DNA of 64,000 bases, from positions 143,735 to 207,734 of the forward strand of contig LUCM01002320.1 of NCBI GenBank assembly GCA_008360955.1, read 5' to 3'. The translations under genes and the position numbers were made by a program. The notes under the pieces are model-generated. The model ran no database searches and was not told the origin of the DNA. It was given only the letters and a program-made list of their open reading frames with translations. The stretch is from Fasciolopsis buskii. Taxonomy: Eukaryota; Platyhelminthes; Trematoda; Plagiorchiida; Fasciolidae. This document shows positions 1 to 13,290 of this stretch, in pieces; the first letter of the stretch is position 1; each line of letters begins with the position of its first letter.

Positions 1-267
1 CGCTTCAACGATACCCACACTGTTCACGTCCACCTCGGGCTGCTTTTAATAAATCTCCATATATCTATTTCAAATACATTTCAGTTCCCTTTATGCGGGT
101 TATGGTAGAACCCATTTCTTTGACCGACGCACAACGAGCAGGTTAGGGCAGAGTTCGTGTTTAGGTGTTCAAGTGGATCATGCATATTTCATCCATCTTT
201 TGATGTCATTATTTTGAGTATCCGGCACATAGTCGGTCCAAGTCTCGAGCATCGTCGTGCCTGAGTG
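1..267. other. left-edge sequence, unassigned
   Basis: I see no gene or RNA here. A short stretch near position 10-45 vaguely resembles sequence around 865-905 and 3880-3905, so it may be the end of another copy of the repeat block that follows, but the similarity is too weak to delimit. Confidence 0.3.
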
Positions 268-3200
268 CTCGCCGGCAATCAATGCTTTCTATGTGGTTAA
301 TCTAGTAAACACAGCTCCCACCAACAGCCCAAGAATTTTCCAGAGAGCGATTTGTCACTTCTGTTTTAAGCCTGCAAACTGAAAGGAATTACGCCAAATA
401 ATTCCCTAATTCCAAAGACACAAAAATTGTTTCCTCGCGAAAATTTTAACGGTCCGTGACCTTTTAGCTTTGAACCTATTTTAATTTCCGAATTTTGAGA
501 GATCTGTGACCACGCCTGTATCTGGTCTCTAAACTGACTGAACTATAGGGTTCTTCCTTGCTTCCCTCGCCGGCAATCAATGTTTTGTGTAGGGTATTAT
601 TACAACACAAGCGTCCCACCACGCACCAAGATATTCCAGAGACAGCGTTTGTCATCTTGGTTCGAAGCCGCAAACTGAAGAAATGTACAATATATATCCT
701 TTCCAAAACAACAAAATAGATTTCTCGCGAAAATTTTACAGGCTCGTGCACTTTAGCTTTGAAAAGCTCATTTATTCTGTAATTTTAGTTGAGGAGTTGG
801 GACCACATCCCGGGAAATCAGAGTCTTCCTAACTGATGAAGTCAGAATGGTCCTCCTTTGCTTCCCTTACATACCCATTGTTCCCGACGTACACTCGAGG
901 TCTCATCGATCTGGGACAAAATCTGAGTGTATTTGCCTAAACCGAAACCATACAGCTTTATAACTGCTACTTACTCAAGCACCGCTATCAGATGAAGATC
1001 CAGGCCACTGGCTTTCATAACAATTTTGTCGCCTATCAAGAATTTCTTCAGATAGTGAATTTGTACTTCTAACCATACAGTGCCCTCTTTCGCTACTCGC
1101 GCCATCCATCGCAGACCGTTTAATGAGGTTGCAGCTTCGATTTCCGCGTATCTTTAGTCAAGTACGTTCGCACAAATATCTGCCTCCCTTACTCCCACTG
1201 TTGTGCGGCGTAAACGTTAAGCGTACTCACATTTATGCTGCGCATTACCCACATCACCCCGTCTCCGATTTCCGTTACTGGCTTGAACCTCTCATTATAA
1301 TTTGATATATCTAAAAAATTCTACTTCCCAGCCTTTGAACATGGGATAGCCCTCTCTAGTTTCGTTGCTCGCAACGACGTGTAACCAAAGAGACAGCAGG
1401 TTACTACTGTATGTAGGTTGACTGCATAGCACCAGCAGGAAACAGCGGCGCAGATAAGACTGGATACCACTATCATTGAAAGCACAAATGTCAATTACCG
1501 TGTGCGAATTGGTTCAACAAGACCGCTCATTTCAATATTTCTCGCGGATCACCAGATATGCGAACGAATCCCAAGTTGCTGGTCGACACTAGTGTTTACT
1601 GCGTTGTCCTTGTCACCACATACCAACAAGAATAAAATACGCACATAGCACCCAGGATGGTCAACAGCCAAATCACCGGAAATCCGTGATCATTTCCCGC
1701 GCACGTGAGAATAGAATCTCAACCCCGTTGGTTCTGCTTGGTGCACGCATGATACAACACAGCTCTCTCGTGCATTTATACCACCGTCCATCACAGAACT
1801 CGCTTTAACCATTACCAACAACTATTTTCTTAAGACCGTTTATTGCATTCGCTCCAGACGCAGTACTGATTAATATTAGACCAAGTTAATGGACCTTGAT
1901 GTTTCGTGACATCCATTGGATGGAGACACAAAAATAAATCACATAAGAAATGCTTTAAAGCAGAAGCATGACGTTGAAAACCCATTCCAAAAGTCCTTTA
2001 TGTATTCTGTGTTATGAACTCAATGTGTATGCCAAGCCGAGCCCGTTTCGTTTCTGTACCGCATTCCGTTAGCTTTTTCAGTATCGCTATTTAACATGAG
2101 TCATTGTTCTCGTATTCGTGAAACTACTAAATCAATCTGCTGATCTGGGCGGTGTGACACTCACAACTTTCTGTAATATTATCCCGGCGTGCTGAAATCC
2201 GACTTGTACGCTGTCTCGATTTCACTTTGCTATACTCCGAGTAGATCTAGCCTCATTCGCTTCCATTTCTTTTTAAAATATTTGATTCGTCTTTCCATAG
2301 AGGTTCTAAGATGTCCAAATTTCTATCCCTACGAGGTTTCAACAGGGTGCTGAATGGCAGTACCTTGGATATCGAGACCTGATAACTAGATAATTTACTT
2401 TAGCTCATTACGGTATTTTCACCATTATTACCTGCGAGAAGCACCCATCCACGATCCTGATAAAGTAGTAACCACAAGTTAAACACGTGTTACCGTTATT
2501 GCAAATGGTTCAGTAGCTCCGCGACTAGCTGTTCTTCGAGACGTTTTTGGATTTTCATGATAGTTATTTGCACGATTCGGTTGGCAATAATCGCTATCCG
2601 TACACTAATGATCAAGTCATAGGGACGCAACAAACGGCGGCACGTTTATTATTCTCAACTTACTCTCCGGAAGAATTTCCAGTCTTTTGAACTCGATTCT
2701 TAAGCAGAGCTATACCGTATAAAGGAAGTTCATAAAATAGACAAAGACTTATCCACAAAAATATAAGTGTTCCCATTGACTTCAGAATAAGGTCTAGACA
2801 TCGGTGGCAAGACCAAAAAGGACTATTTTGTTCTGAATTAAGGTACATACCATACCTTTACACTCTGAAGGATAAAGGGCATCAAAGACCGAAAGCGCTT
2901 ATTAATTAGAACTGCGCTCTACGTAGTTCGGAGGCTGTCAAGTGGGTACCTATCCGGTTACGAATTCGTAGTTTATCGCGACATCATTGTTATGGGAGTA
3001 CTTGGTCTCTCAGAAAAAGCCTTTAAAATTGCATCTCCAATAGAATCTGAACTGACTGCGCAACTCTCTAGGCAAACGACGTACAATAAGGGAATGTTAT
3101 AGCCAGTCGCAAACTATAAATGACTGAAGAGGCCGAGATTGCTCTTAAATATCTGTTCGTAACAAGGTCCACCTATATGGTATCCTAATTATTATTTCTG

Positions 3201-3315
3201 CCCTGGGACCAAATAATGAGCAACTTTGGAAATGCATACAGCTCGTACATTAATATCTTCTGGCCTACAATACTCCAGTTTCCTGCCGATCCGGCTGGGA
3301 AAGGCATGAGTTACT
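268..3315. repeat. noisy, insertion-rich copy of the 3331-5515 block
   Basis: This stretch follows the next block in the same order from end to end, but with many extra single bases. Matching anchors include the CGCCGGC-ATCAATG start (270 against 3331), the oligo 'cagctttata' (951 against 3949), 'gtaaccaa..gagacag' (1381 against 4333) and 'ctgggaccaa' near the end (3202 against 5469). It measures about 3.05 kb against about 2.2 kb for the clean copy, an excess made almost wholly of insertions. That pattern is typical of uncorrected single-molecule reads rather than of natural decay, where deletions and substitutions dominate. No coding frame survives. Open frames seen here are chance. Confidence 0.75.
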
Positions 3316-3330
3316 ATGGTAACTCGCACT

Positions 3331-3869
3331 CGCCGGCATCAATGTTCTTGTGGTAATTTTAAACACAGCTCCCACCACACCAAGATTTTTCCAGGAGCGT
3401 TTGTCATCTTGTGTTAAGCTGCAACTGAAGGAATTACAAATATATTCCTTTCCACAACAAAATGTTTCTCGCGAAATTTTACGGCTCGTGACTTTAGCTT
3501 TGAAGCTTATTTTATTCTGTAATTTTGTTGGAGTTTGTGGACCACGCCTGGATCTGGGTCTCTACTGACTGAATAGAGGGTTCTTCCTTTGGCTTCCCTC
3601 GCCGGCATCAATGTTCTTGTGGTAATTTTAAACACAGCTCCCACCACACCAAGATTTTTCCAGGAGCGTTTGTCATCTTGTGTTAAGCTGCAACTGAAGG
3701 AATTACAAATATATTCCTTTCCACAACAAAATGTTTCTCGCGAAATTTTACGGCTCGTGACTTTTAGCTTTGAAGCTTATTTTATTCTGTAATTTTGTTG
3801 GAGTTTGTGGACCACGCCTGGATCTGGGTCTCTACTGACTGAATAGAGGGTTCTTCCTTTGGCTTCCCT
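3331..3869. repeat. two tandem 269/270-bp units
   Basis: Unit 1 is 3331-3599 and unit 2 is 3600-3869. They are essentially identical; the visible difference is one extra T in a run (about 3761). The same doublet appears, inflated by insertions, at 270-567 and 568-840. Because the unit repeats within each larger copy, it may be a satellite-like monomer. Confidence 0.85.
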
Positions 3870-5515
3870 TTAAGTACCATTGCTTCCCGGAGTAGCACTC
3901 GGGTTCATCGATCTGGACAATTGAGTGTATTTGCTAACCAAACCTACAGCTTTATACTGCTACTTTACTCAAGCCAACCGCTATCAGGAAGATCAGGCCA
4001 CTGGTTTTCATAAAATTTTGTCGCCTATTAGAATTTGCTCGTGACTAGTGTTTTTATTCTACCATACAGTGCCTCTTTTGTATCGCGCCTCATGCACCGA
4101 ATGGAGGTGCAGTTCGATTTCGCGTTCTTTGGTAGTACGTCGCACAATTTGCCTCCCTTACTCGCACTGTTGTGCGCGTAACGTTAGGCGACTCACATTT
4201 TCTGCGCATACCCACATACCCCGTCTCCGATCCGTCTGGCTTGAACCTCTATTATATTTGTATATAAAAAATCTACTTCCCCGCCTTTTGAAATGGGATG
4301 CCCTCTCTTAGTTTCTTGCTCGCTAACGACGGTAACCAAGAGACAGAAGGTTACTGGTATGTAGGTTGCTGCACTAGCAGGAACAGGCGGCGATAAGCGT
4401 GATCATTAAAGCACAAATGTAATTACCGTGTGCTAAATTGGTTAGAAACGCACTTCATTGCAAAAGAACCTGAACCAATTGGGTGCGACTAGTGTTACTG
4501 CGTTGCTGTCACCCCACAGAAAAGGCATGACCCATGGGGCAGCCAAACCGGAGGCATCGCCAGTAGTAAATCAACCTTGTTCTTGGGCAGAGACAACATA
4601 TCTCTGGATAACCACGTCATCAAGATCGTATACAACAACCGATTGCCGCCAGACGGAGATAACCATAGGATTGGGAAAGTGGAAACAAAATAATACATAG
4701 AAATTGCTTTAAGAGAGTGAAGCATGGTTGAAAAACCATCCAAAAGCTCCTTTTGTATCTGTGTTATGAACTCAATGTTATCCAAGCCGCCCGTTCGTTT
4801 TTACGCATTCGTGCTTTTGTTTGCTTTAAAGTTTGGCTGTCTGCACTCATCGGGCGAGTGTGACACTCACCATTTTGAAATCCGGGTGATCCACTTGCGT
4901 AATCCTGTACAGTGACATCGCCTCTCATTTTGAGTCTTTGGTGGCAAATTTCTTTCCTTTATTCTTATATATTTGTTCACTTATTCCAGCACCATACGAA
5001 TTGAGAACCAGTTCCGTTTTAGTTTCAAGGTTCGACTGTGGCTACTTTTTGTTCAATTGCTGGTTGGAATAAATTGATCAGTTGGGAACCGCAGATTATT
5101 TGACTTACTCCGGAAGAAGTTTTGACGTTTGCAGCAATAAAAGTTCATGAAGCAGTTCAAAAAGTTTCATTGATTCAGAGATGTTAGACTCGTGGCACAA
5201 GCTATTGTGCTGTAGGCACAACTACTGAGAAAGGGCAAAAAAGGCTTTTAATGAATGCTCCGTGTTGGAGGCTGTCAAGTGTTACTCCGGAGTAGCGAAC
5301 ATTTAGGGAGACTTGTTCTGAAAGCCTTTAAAAATTGCCCAAAATCTGACTGACTGCGCAACGTTCTAGGCAAGACGTATATAAGGGAATGTTTATGCCA
5401 TGTCGCATATAATGACGAAGAGGCAGAATTGCGCTATTGTTCTAAGTCACCTGGTCCATAGTTCTGGCCTGGGACCAATGAGCACTTTGGAAGGCATCGT
5501 CTCATTTCTGCAATC
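3331..5515. repeat. cleaner second copy of the 2.2-kb duplicated block
   Basis: This is the second member of the tandem pair with 268-3315. It contains two 269/270-bp subunits at its left end, then unique-looking AT-moderate sequence. No conserved protein was recognised on either strand; the short open frames are not alike in codon pattern between the two copies. Its right limit is taken at about 5515, where the first copy stops matching (3300 against about 5510). Confidence 0.6.
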
Positions 5516-8500
5516 GCAGTTGCAGAGCCGCTGGGAAGGAGTAGCGGTAGCCACAAACCGCGGGACGTCGCGAGGTCAACTTCGAGGACTTAAATGATGG
5601 ACTAAGCCGACGGGCGAGAATTGCGGATAGCAGATTCAGCAGATTTGTCTCAGACTGTAGCAGCTCAAAGAATCCTTCTGACTGTCCACTAAGGCATGCT
5701 GCGAAAGACCATGGCCGAAAGCGCACTTCAGTTTGCACGAAGGCACGGTGCCCTCTGGATGCAAGCTGCGCGGCACCAGAAACGGATCGTCAGGCGGGCC
5801 ATAATTCATTAAGGCCTTAATGGGAAGGTGCCGCAGCATTGCGAAAAACGTCAGTGGCTGCAAAATTCACCTGAAAACTCTCAATGTTTGGCAACTTCCA
5901 GGATAATATCCGCCTAGTGCGCACAGCGCTCTCTGGGGAGGCATCACAAACTAGCTCAATAAGCTAAAGTAGTGCCCACGATGCTTGAAAGACCAGTGTG
6001 GTTTGTTCAGTTTGAGACCAAACAAGGGCCATTTGGGTCTGACGTAGTTGCTGCCGGAACGACCGCGCAGCCGGGTTGGTGGGAGCGCTTGTTTTTATGG
6101 AGAGTGTGTCGAAAATAACCGTGGCGGATGAACAATTTATGCAAACCCACCAACTTTCAATGGCCCCGACGTTTTTGGCAGTGAGCACGGTGGACGAGAC
6201 GCAGGTTGTGGCTGCCAATCAAGTGATTTTTCAGATTGTTTATCCAAACTACAATCAGCAGGTTGAGCCAATCGATGCATGTGCACTCTCCGAGCTGCTG
6301 AACCCTAAAACCAATTGTTGCAGGTTTTCCAGATAGGTGCACCTGTGCGAGGCTTGCGCGATCAACTGGGAAGGCAAAGTATAACCCTGGTACTTGGCTG
6401 CTGAGCGTCGGAAGCTGGCCGCGCTGTGTTGCAGAGACTCGGTAATCGCAAAGCTTCAAACGCCGCGCTTACGGCATTGAGATGGATACCATAATGTCCA
6501 TCAGTTGAAAAAGGCCCCAGAACCACGTTGCTGATGGGCCGGCAAATTTATAGAAACAGCAGAACTGTCTGTACGATCATGAATTTATTGATCTAAGAGA
6601 TGATCGCCCAGTGCATCGCGGCAGGACAAGGGGTCTTCTGGGCAGCTTTGAGTTGTCGCTGACTTGGTATCCACCGACCAAACGCACCGTGAATAAGAAG
6701 TCCTGGGTGATTCAAATTTGTCATACCTCAGAGAAAGTTTCCGTCGTGACAGACGGCTGCTGAAACCATAACCCAAGGTGATGATCACTACAAAACACTT
6801 GGGTACGCAGAAAATGTAACTGTGTTCACCGAGAGAGAAATGGCAACTGCCTTACCATTCTCTGGTGAATCCTAAGAAATCAAGAAATCCTTGCATAGTG
6901 TTTGGTTGCACAGCAATCATCCAGGGAGATTCTCTCAACAATTGGTGATTGAGGAGATTAGATTAGACTACACCGTTGATCGAGGGTATGCGTCGCAGTA
7001 TCTGCCGACCTAATAGAGATATTCCCGCAGATGAAGTTGCTAGACGATTATAAAAATGCATTGCATTCCGTGTAATGGGTTGGTAATGACATACGGGTAG
7101 CAGCACTGGAGTACAGAATAACATCCCACTGGTTTGTTGCAATATCGGCGTCCTCGTTTGCTAATTATGCATTGCTGGAGAGAGCTGCAATACAAGGGAA
7201 GCCAAATAACCGGACCTTTTTTGAAATCGTTACCAGCTGCTTTTTTGTTGACAATTACCTCGGTTTGCTTGGTGAGGAGAACGCGTACAAAGCGCGCGAG
7301 TTGGCGTTGACAGAATTGCTAACGAAAGGTGGTTTTCACCTTAAAATTTAGGTGTCTAACGGTCCCGGGTCCTAGAAGTGATCTCGGCAAACAGAACATC
7401 AAACGGAAACGTCGGGTGGATTTATTTCTCACAAAAACCAAAGGCAATCCCAGAGTGCACTGATGCTGTGGAACCGATGGATTCATTTTCCAGCAGTGCA
7501 TTCTCGGGCAGCAATTTACATGTAGAATGGTCCTATCATCGATTTCCAGCCTGCAGGATCCCCTGAGTCCTGTTCCTCCTTGCCACTTCCAGGAAAGATG
7601 TCGCTACAACGACTGTGTACGAAGAAAACTGGTTGGAATAACCCAGTTTTTCCCGAAGGTAAAAGCGCGACCCTTGAAGTTCATTGGCAGTTAGAGCTCC
7701 CCTTGCATCTAGACCTGTTCGAAGATAATGCTGTCATCGATTAAAAAACGGAATTTCGACAACGACCCTTTAGTCACATTTTTCCGAAGTTCAAAGACTA
7801 CTGAACTATGGCCGATGTCTTTTAGAAACATCATACAACTAGCCTTGACCCTAATGATCGCTTGCAGTGGAACTCTTTGAACTTCGCGGGATATATCCTT
7901 ATTGTTGGAAGTCAGTTAGTTACCTGAACAAGAACTTATGGCGTAGGTGGCTGCGAGAAGGAAGACCTATTCTGCAATCCCGACAGAAAACGATACGGAG
8001 GGTATCGCCTTTCAGGGCAGCTTACGCAATGGTGGATCCCGATATTCATGTCGTTTTGTCATCTATCGGCTTCGTGTAGCGAGTGACTACTAGTTCTTTT
8101 GGACTTGTAAGAACGGTTGATGTTAAAACGGTTGAGAAAACCCTGAGTCGCGATGAACGTTGCACAGGCTACTTGAAAGGAGACGAAGCGGCAGATGACA
8201 AGACGGTTTCTGAAAGTGTCGGTAAGCGCATTTCAAAGGTTGAAAATGGTTAAACCGATGGCTCCGTATGTACATGTGAAAAACTTTTCACTACCCCAGC
8301 GTACCCCACAGACATTGAGTAACGCACACCTTTCTTTGAACCAAAAGCAGATTACCCCCTCCCTTATATGACTGAAGAGTTAACCCAAACAGTTCATTCA
8401 ACACCAACTTACGCCTGAATCTTGTGCTGACGCACTCATTCCAGGTCTGTGTTACCTCACAATTCGGCAGTGAATCGCGTGCCTGCTATAATACATAAAT

Positions 8501-11500
8501 GGTTAACGGCGATTGTTCAGCATATTGTGCGACTGTTATGCCCAAGATGCACTTTGAACCCAGTGTGCTGGATAAATCCATTTCCTACCAACGTACCTGT
8601 TTCAATTTCGATTTAAGCGTGAAAATCATTACTTTTGGTTTCATTCCATTTTAGCTTTTGCGTAGCTGTGTCGGTTGGAAAGTTGCTAATCAGGGGGGGG
8701 GTACACCACTCCAGCTGTGTTGCGTAATTGGTTGTGATAAGACGACCCAAACATCTTAAAGGAAAGGCTTGGTGAAACTGGTACTAGGTAGTATGTTCAT
8801 GAAAGGTTCCATAAATTTCGGCAAAATCATCCATCAATTAGGGCGCTGTCAGTCAATTCTGAATCTGAAGTAAAGTTTCTAGCTACAGCGGGCACATAAA
8901 TGGTTCACAGTCGAAACTCTGCTTAAGAATCAATGATTCCGGCCAGTAGAAATGTGATGTCAAACGCAGGCAGTAAACCAATGAGCTATGACCACCGCAA
9001 AGTTCACCACCGGCAGCAAACGTGGCTCAACTTTATTGATTCGCGCCGGTGTGTTTGCGTGGGTGCTAAGTGTTTCGGGGATGAAGGAAGGCTGGCAGAA
9101 TTTTCATATCACCTTAATTTAATTAGGTAAACCCACCAATATTATGACGACTTTTGCCCATTTTGGCCCATTGACAGAAAAAATTCAGACCATCGACACT
9201 GAAAACGGAAAAATCAAAGTCTCTGGAGGAGTGGCATTTTCAGAGCTGACTGCAGACGGGTGCGAAAATGGCGCCTAGCGTGTGGCTTTCCATGGCTAGT
9301 AGCCAAATAGCATTGCTAATCTATAAGCGGCTAGCAAAAAAGCCTGTGCAACAACTTGTGCGTTGGGGGAGAGACCCGGGTGGGGGTCGGAAATAGAGGC
9401 AACTCGGGAAAATAGGTTGAATTCTGGAAACACTCCTAATCCGTGCGCATCGTTAACGTGTCTTGGCTGGACGAACCTCAGTCAGGGAGTTTTCAATGCG
9501 AACCTCATTTTCGACGACCGGGACATAAGTAACGGCTGATGCGGGCATTTTGAGTTGTGTGCATGAATTTTCAAAGCTCCACGTTTGCATGCGTTTGCTG
9601 GTTTATCTCGCTTAGTGCAGTTGTACCTGACCTGTTGGGCGAAAGCACTGCAATATTAGAATAGGATTTGGTATTTGTATGAATTCACAGCTTTAGGAAC
9701 GCTCTGGTTCTGAAGGCCTCGTAACAAGGTCGACTGAGATAGCATCGGTAGGAACCGTCAGCAATATAGATAAGCGATTCAGAGCATCTCTCGCCAGAAG
9801 GAAGCTTTAAGGTGGCGGTTAGGCTACACGCTATCCTCAATGTTTCTCAAAGACCTTTAATACAACTGGTAATGCCCGAGGAACAGTTGATGATGCCACG
9901 AAGCATGCCTCTCAAAGTAATCGAGAAATGTACATGTACGCATATGCTCCTTAAAGGAACAGGATGCAGCCTTGAAATAACGATGGCCGGCCTCCACTTG
10001 AAGATTGACGTAACGTCCATAGGCTGAACTCGTAAAAAGGATCCCCTCTGAAGCGAAGGAATCGCCCTTGGTTGAACTGGCAAGAAGCAATTGCACCTGA
10101 TTTCTGTAAGTAATATTTTGCAGGCCATGCTTTAAGGCCCTGTGGTAGCAAAAAATGAGACTTGTTTAGGGGGTTGGGGCGTTCAAATAATTAACATCTC
10201 GGATTTTAGGCTGGTGGGTCAGCAAGAAGCGGAAGCAGTGGGTGCGCTGGTGAAGGCGCTCCTCCCAGGGTCAATTTTGCGCCAAAGCAAATCAGCGGTG
10301 TTCTCGCCAGAGCACCAAGCAGCTGATCAGAACCAGCTCATTTATCAGAACCACGAGTGCTTCTGGAATCCCGGGGCGAATTATTAATAATACTTTAATT
10401 TGGAATCGGTATGCGATATTTGGTCAGGCGGGGGAGCAAACAGATACGAATTAACGGTATGTACTGAGATGCCTCCGAATCAGTCTACAAAAACGAAGTC
10501 AATGAAAACCATAACAGAACAGTACATCTGTATGCATTCATTGCTGGTGAACTTACGAACGATGCTGGAAATAGTCTGATTGGTGGAACACATTTTGTCC
10601 AGTGGCCTTTGAGGAACGATTGGATTTCACAACCACTTCATATCACAGTCCTAATAGTTTGTAGTTCTAAGCTGACCATCGCAAATCTGTGCTGGATTGC
10701 ATCGCGTGACTTCAAGCTAAACTCCCCACGACATCTCATGACTCGAGCTAGTCAATCCGGCTGCTGTTCTTTGACAGATGAAAGTAGGTCAGTGGGGAGA
10801 CGGTCATTACTTTACCCGAAGAGGTCCTTTCTGGAGGATTGTGATTCTTGCACTCATGACCACGTTCAGTTAACTATAACGTTACAATGCTGAAATTTTT
10901 GCCAGATCTTACCTCCCCAGCCGCAGAGTAGTTAATAAATGGAATATTTTACCTAGGAGCTTACCGAACACGGTTGTAGTGGTGTACGTTAAATTAGCCA
11001 TGACATAATGTTTCAAAATGAAATCCGTCCACGAAGTTCTACCATTCATGGTAACTGTATGGTGCTGACTTGACTATGATCTGACCCAAAACAATGAACA
11101 AACAAACAAGACCGCATCAAGTGAAAAAAGCGCTCCAGTTTTTCTCCGAGCTCATGAGTTTATGTTAAAAACTGCAGATACATCGATTGATGGCATTCCA
11201 GAAATATTTGAACTTTGCGGCTGCCTGTCTCCACGATCCTCATTGGTAGGTTTTCTAGGCAGGCTAGTTCGAACCGGCACAGAAGAGTATCAGGTGTCTT
11301 TTGCGTGGACGTATTGCAACTACGTTTCTCAGGGGTGCAAATGGCTTTACCGGAATCGAAGTGACGGTTTCTCGTTTAGAATGTCAAACTCATAGTTTGC
11401 GTCCATTCCGTTGGCGTGTCTATTTCGGCTGTCTTTCTGCAGACTTTTCAGTCGATCCTTCTTGATTCGAGACTCAGGTTTCTTAATCTTCAGTGGCATA

Positions 11501-12240
11501 ATGTCGGTCCGTAAGCATATTGCTATACGGCATTAGACGAACTGGACCAAGGGTGCTGAAACTGTAGCTCAGAAGCTGGTGACTCCGTGTTGGAGGGCGA
11601 AGCAGCCGCACGCAACCCGAAATTTTAATAAAAAGGCAGTGGGCGTCGCCTACGGTTATTGTCAACCTTCGTTCTGGTAATCGTTTCAGGTTGCAATATA
11701 TGAAACCACTCCAGGTTTTCTGTGGTCAGCAACTCCACCATTTGTGTCCGGATATTGTGATCAGTTCACTGAAGTCCGTATCACCGAAAGACTTCCCAAT
11801 TCAAGATTATGGCTTTCCAGTGTGTCTCGATACAACTGAAACGGACAGCATCTGAAGTGTGAAAACATTGCACTGTCCGAAACAAACAGCCCCGGGTGTG
11901 TACCTGTGCAAAATATCAAGAAGTCAAGGGTGAAGTGTCGGCTTACTTACTTGAAGAGCGTCACCCCGTGAGAATTTCTCATTCCTACCGTGCAGGTCAG
12001 TGGGCTTTCCACACTGTAAGAGCACTGTTCTAATATATGGCCAGGCAAGAACTGGACCGTAGGAGAGTGACAGACTGTCTTAGTTAGTCACAGTGAAAAA
12101 CGCGGCAACCCCAAGGGCATTGCGCCCCGGGGACCATGTTGCAATAATTAGGGAAACCATAATGGATCGAGAGAACAGGTTGACAGTGCCCCATGCAAAC
12201 CTGTTTAGCAGTGGAACCAAGTAGCAGGAGCCGCTGCATA
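5516..12240. other. 6.7-kb GC-richer stretch without a recognisable gene
   Basis: Base composition is visibly richer in G and C than the AT-rich sequence to the right of about 15 kb. Open frames reach about 100 codons on both strands, but none carries a motif I recognise. A G9 run lies at 8693-8701. Part of the right end may be the 5' portion (ORF1 or untranslated region) of the LINE that follows, and part may be older mobile DNA. I see no splice-flanked conserved exon. Confidence 0.4.
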
Positions 12241-12247
12241 GCTAGAG

Positions 12248-12423
12248 GACTCTTTATTCGCCACCGGCGAAACTTGGCTGGTAAAAAATGACCACGTTTC
12301 GGGAACGGCGAGTTTTTCTTTTCATCACCAGGACGATAACGAAGAGTGCCACGGGGGCGCAGTGGCCATTCATTTTCGAGGAAAGATCAAGCGCGTTGAA
12401 TCCTTGGCGAAATTATGCACTAG
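12248..12423 (+). pseudogene. LINE endonuclease (APE-type) fragment
   Basis: One open stretch reads DSLFATGETWLVKNDHVSG and, after about 20 residues, CHGGAVAIHFRGKIKRVE. These correspond to the 'ETWL' and 'GGGVAIYVR' blocks of apurinic-like endonucleases in CR1/Jockey LINEs, which nick target DNA for target-primed reverse transcription. The catalytic His/Asp motifs downstream are not clear, so the domain is partial and surely inactive. Confidence 0.6.
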
Positions 12424-13290
12424 AAATGCCACAAAATGCTTAGTGAAGCTGCTGGTTCCATCTAGGTCGTCCAATGGGGCTTGCATATATAGGGCCTAGG
12501 TGAGTACCAAGAGGACGATTCGCTGCACCTAGATGCCCCCATAAATGCAGTTACGAAGGTCGGCATTGTCTGTATCAAAAAGGACTTCAATATGTCATGC
12601 ACAGATTGGCATTTGAGGGGTGCGGACTTGGTGGAGCAGAACAGGGCCTCTTTGAATGTTTGCATCTGAATACACTAAATCAGGATATTACCAAGTTTAC
12701 CAAGCACAGACCTGGCAAGGAGCTGTCAAAACCGGATCTTGAAATTACAAGCCAGGTGAAAGTTATGGAAACCCAGCATATATCCCCGTTAGGCAACAGT
12801 AACCGCGTAAAAACAAAAATCACCGTGCTTGCTCCAACCCAGGGTTGTCCCGACGTGGGCAAGAAGCCCCAGAAACATGGACTTGGTTAAGCTCCAATCA
12901 GGTTTACCGGAGTCAAACCGAGACACAGCAAACGACGCTAAAGTGTGAAGAATCATTACAAACATTACGGAATGAGCTTGCGCCGCTGAAACGCACGAAC
13001 GGTAAAACAATAGCATCTTGGCGAAAGACATCTATAGGAAAAGCCATTAGAAGGCAAACTCGATGCTGGAGGGTACAAAGCAACGCGCGGGCTCGGTGAA
13101 ACTGGATTCAGTAACAAAACGTTGGAACAGCGTTGCAAAGTGTACCCTAAGTGAAGGGCGGATGCAAGGGCTTAAACTGGCACAACGTTATAAGTGGCAA
13201 TCGTAAACGCATTACGCGGTCCCGTAACCAGACATCTCACTTAGGGGTTACGTCGGTCCTTTAAAGGCCGGGTGCTAAGTTACCATGGGT

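Noticed and set aside
3350..3792. Repeated frames beginning MVILNTAPTTPRFF or LVVILNTAPTT suggested a small duplicated gene.
   Set aside because: They are only the translation of the 269-bp tandem unit; the frame is not kept in the other copies.
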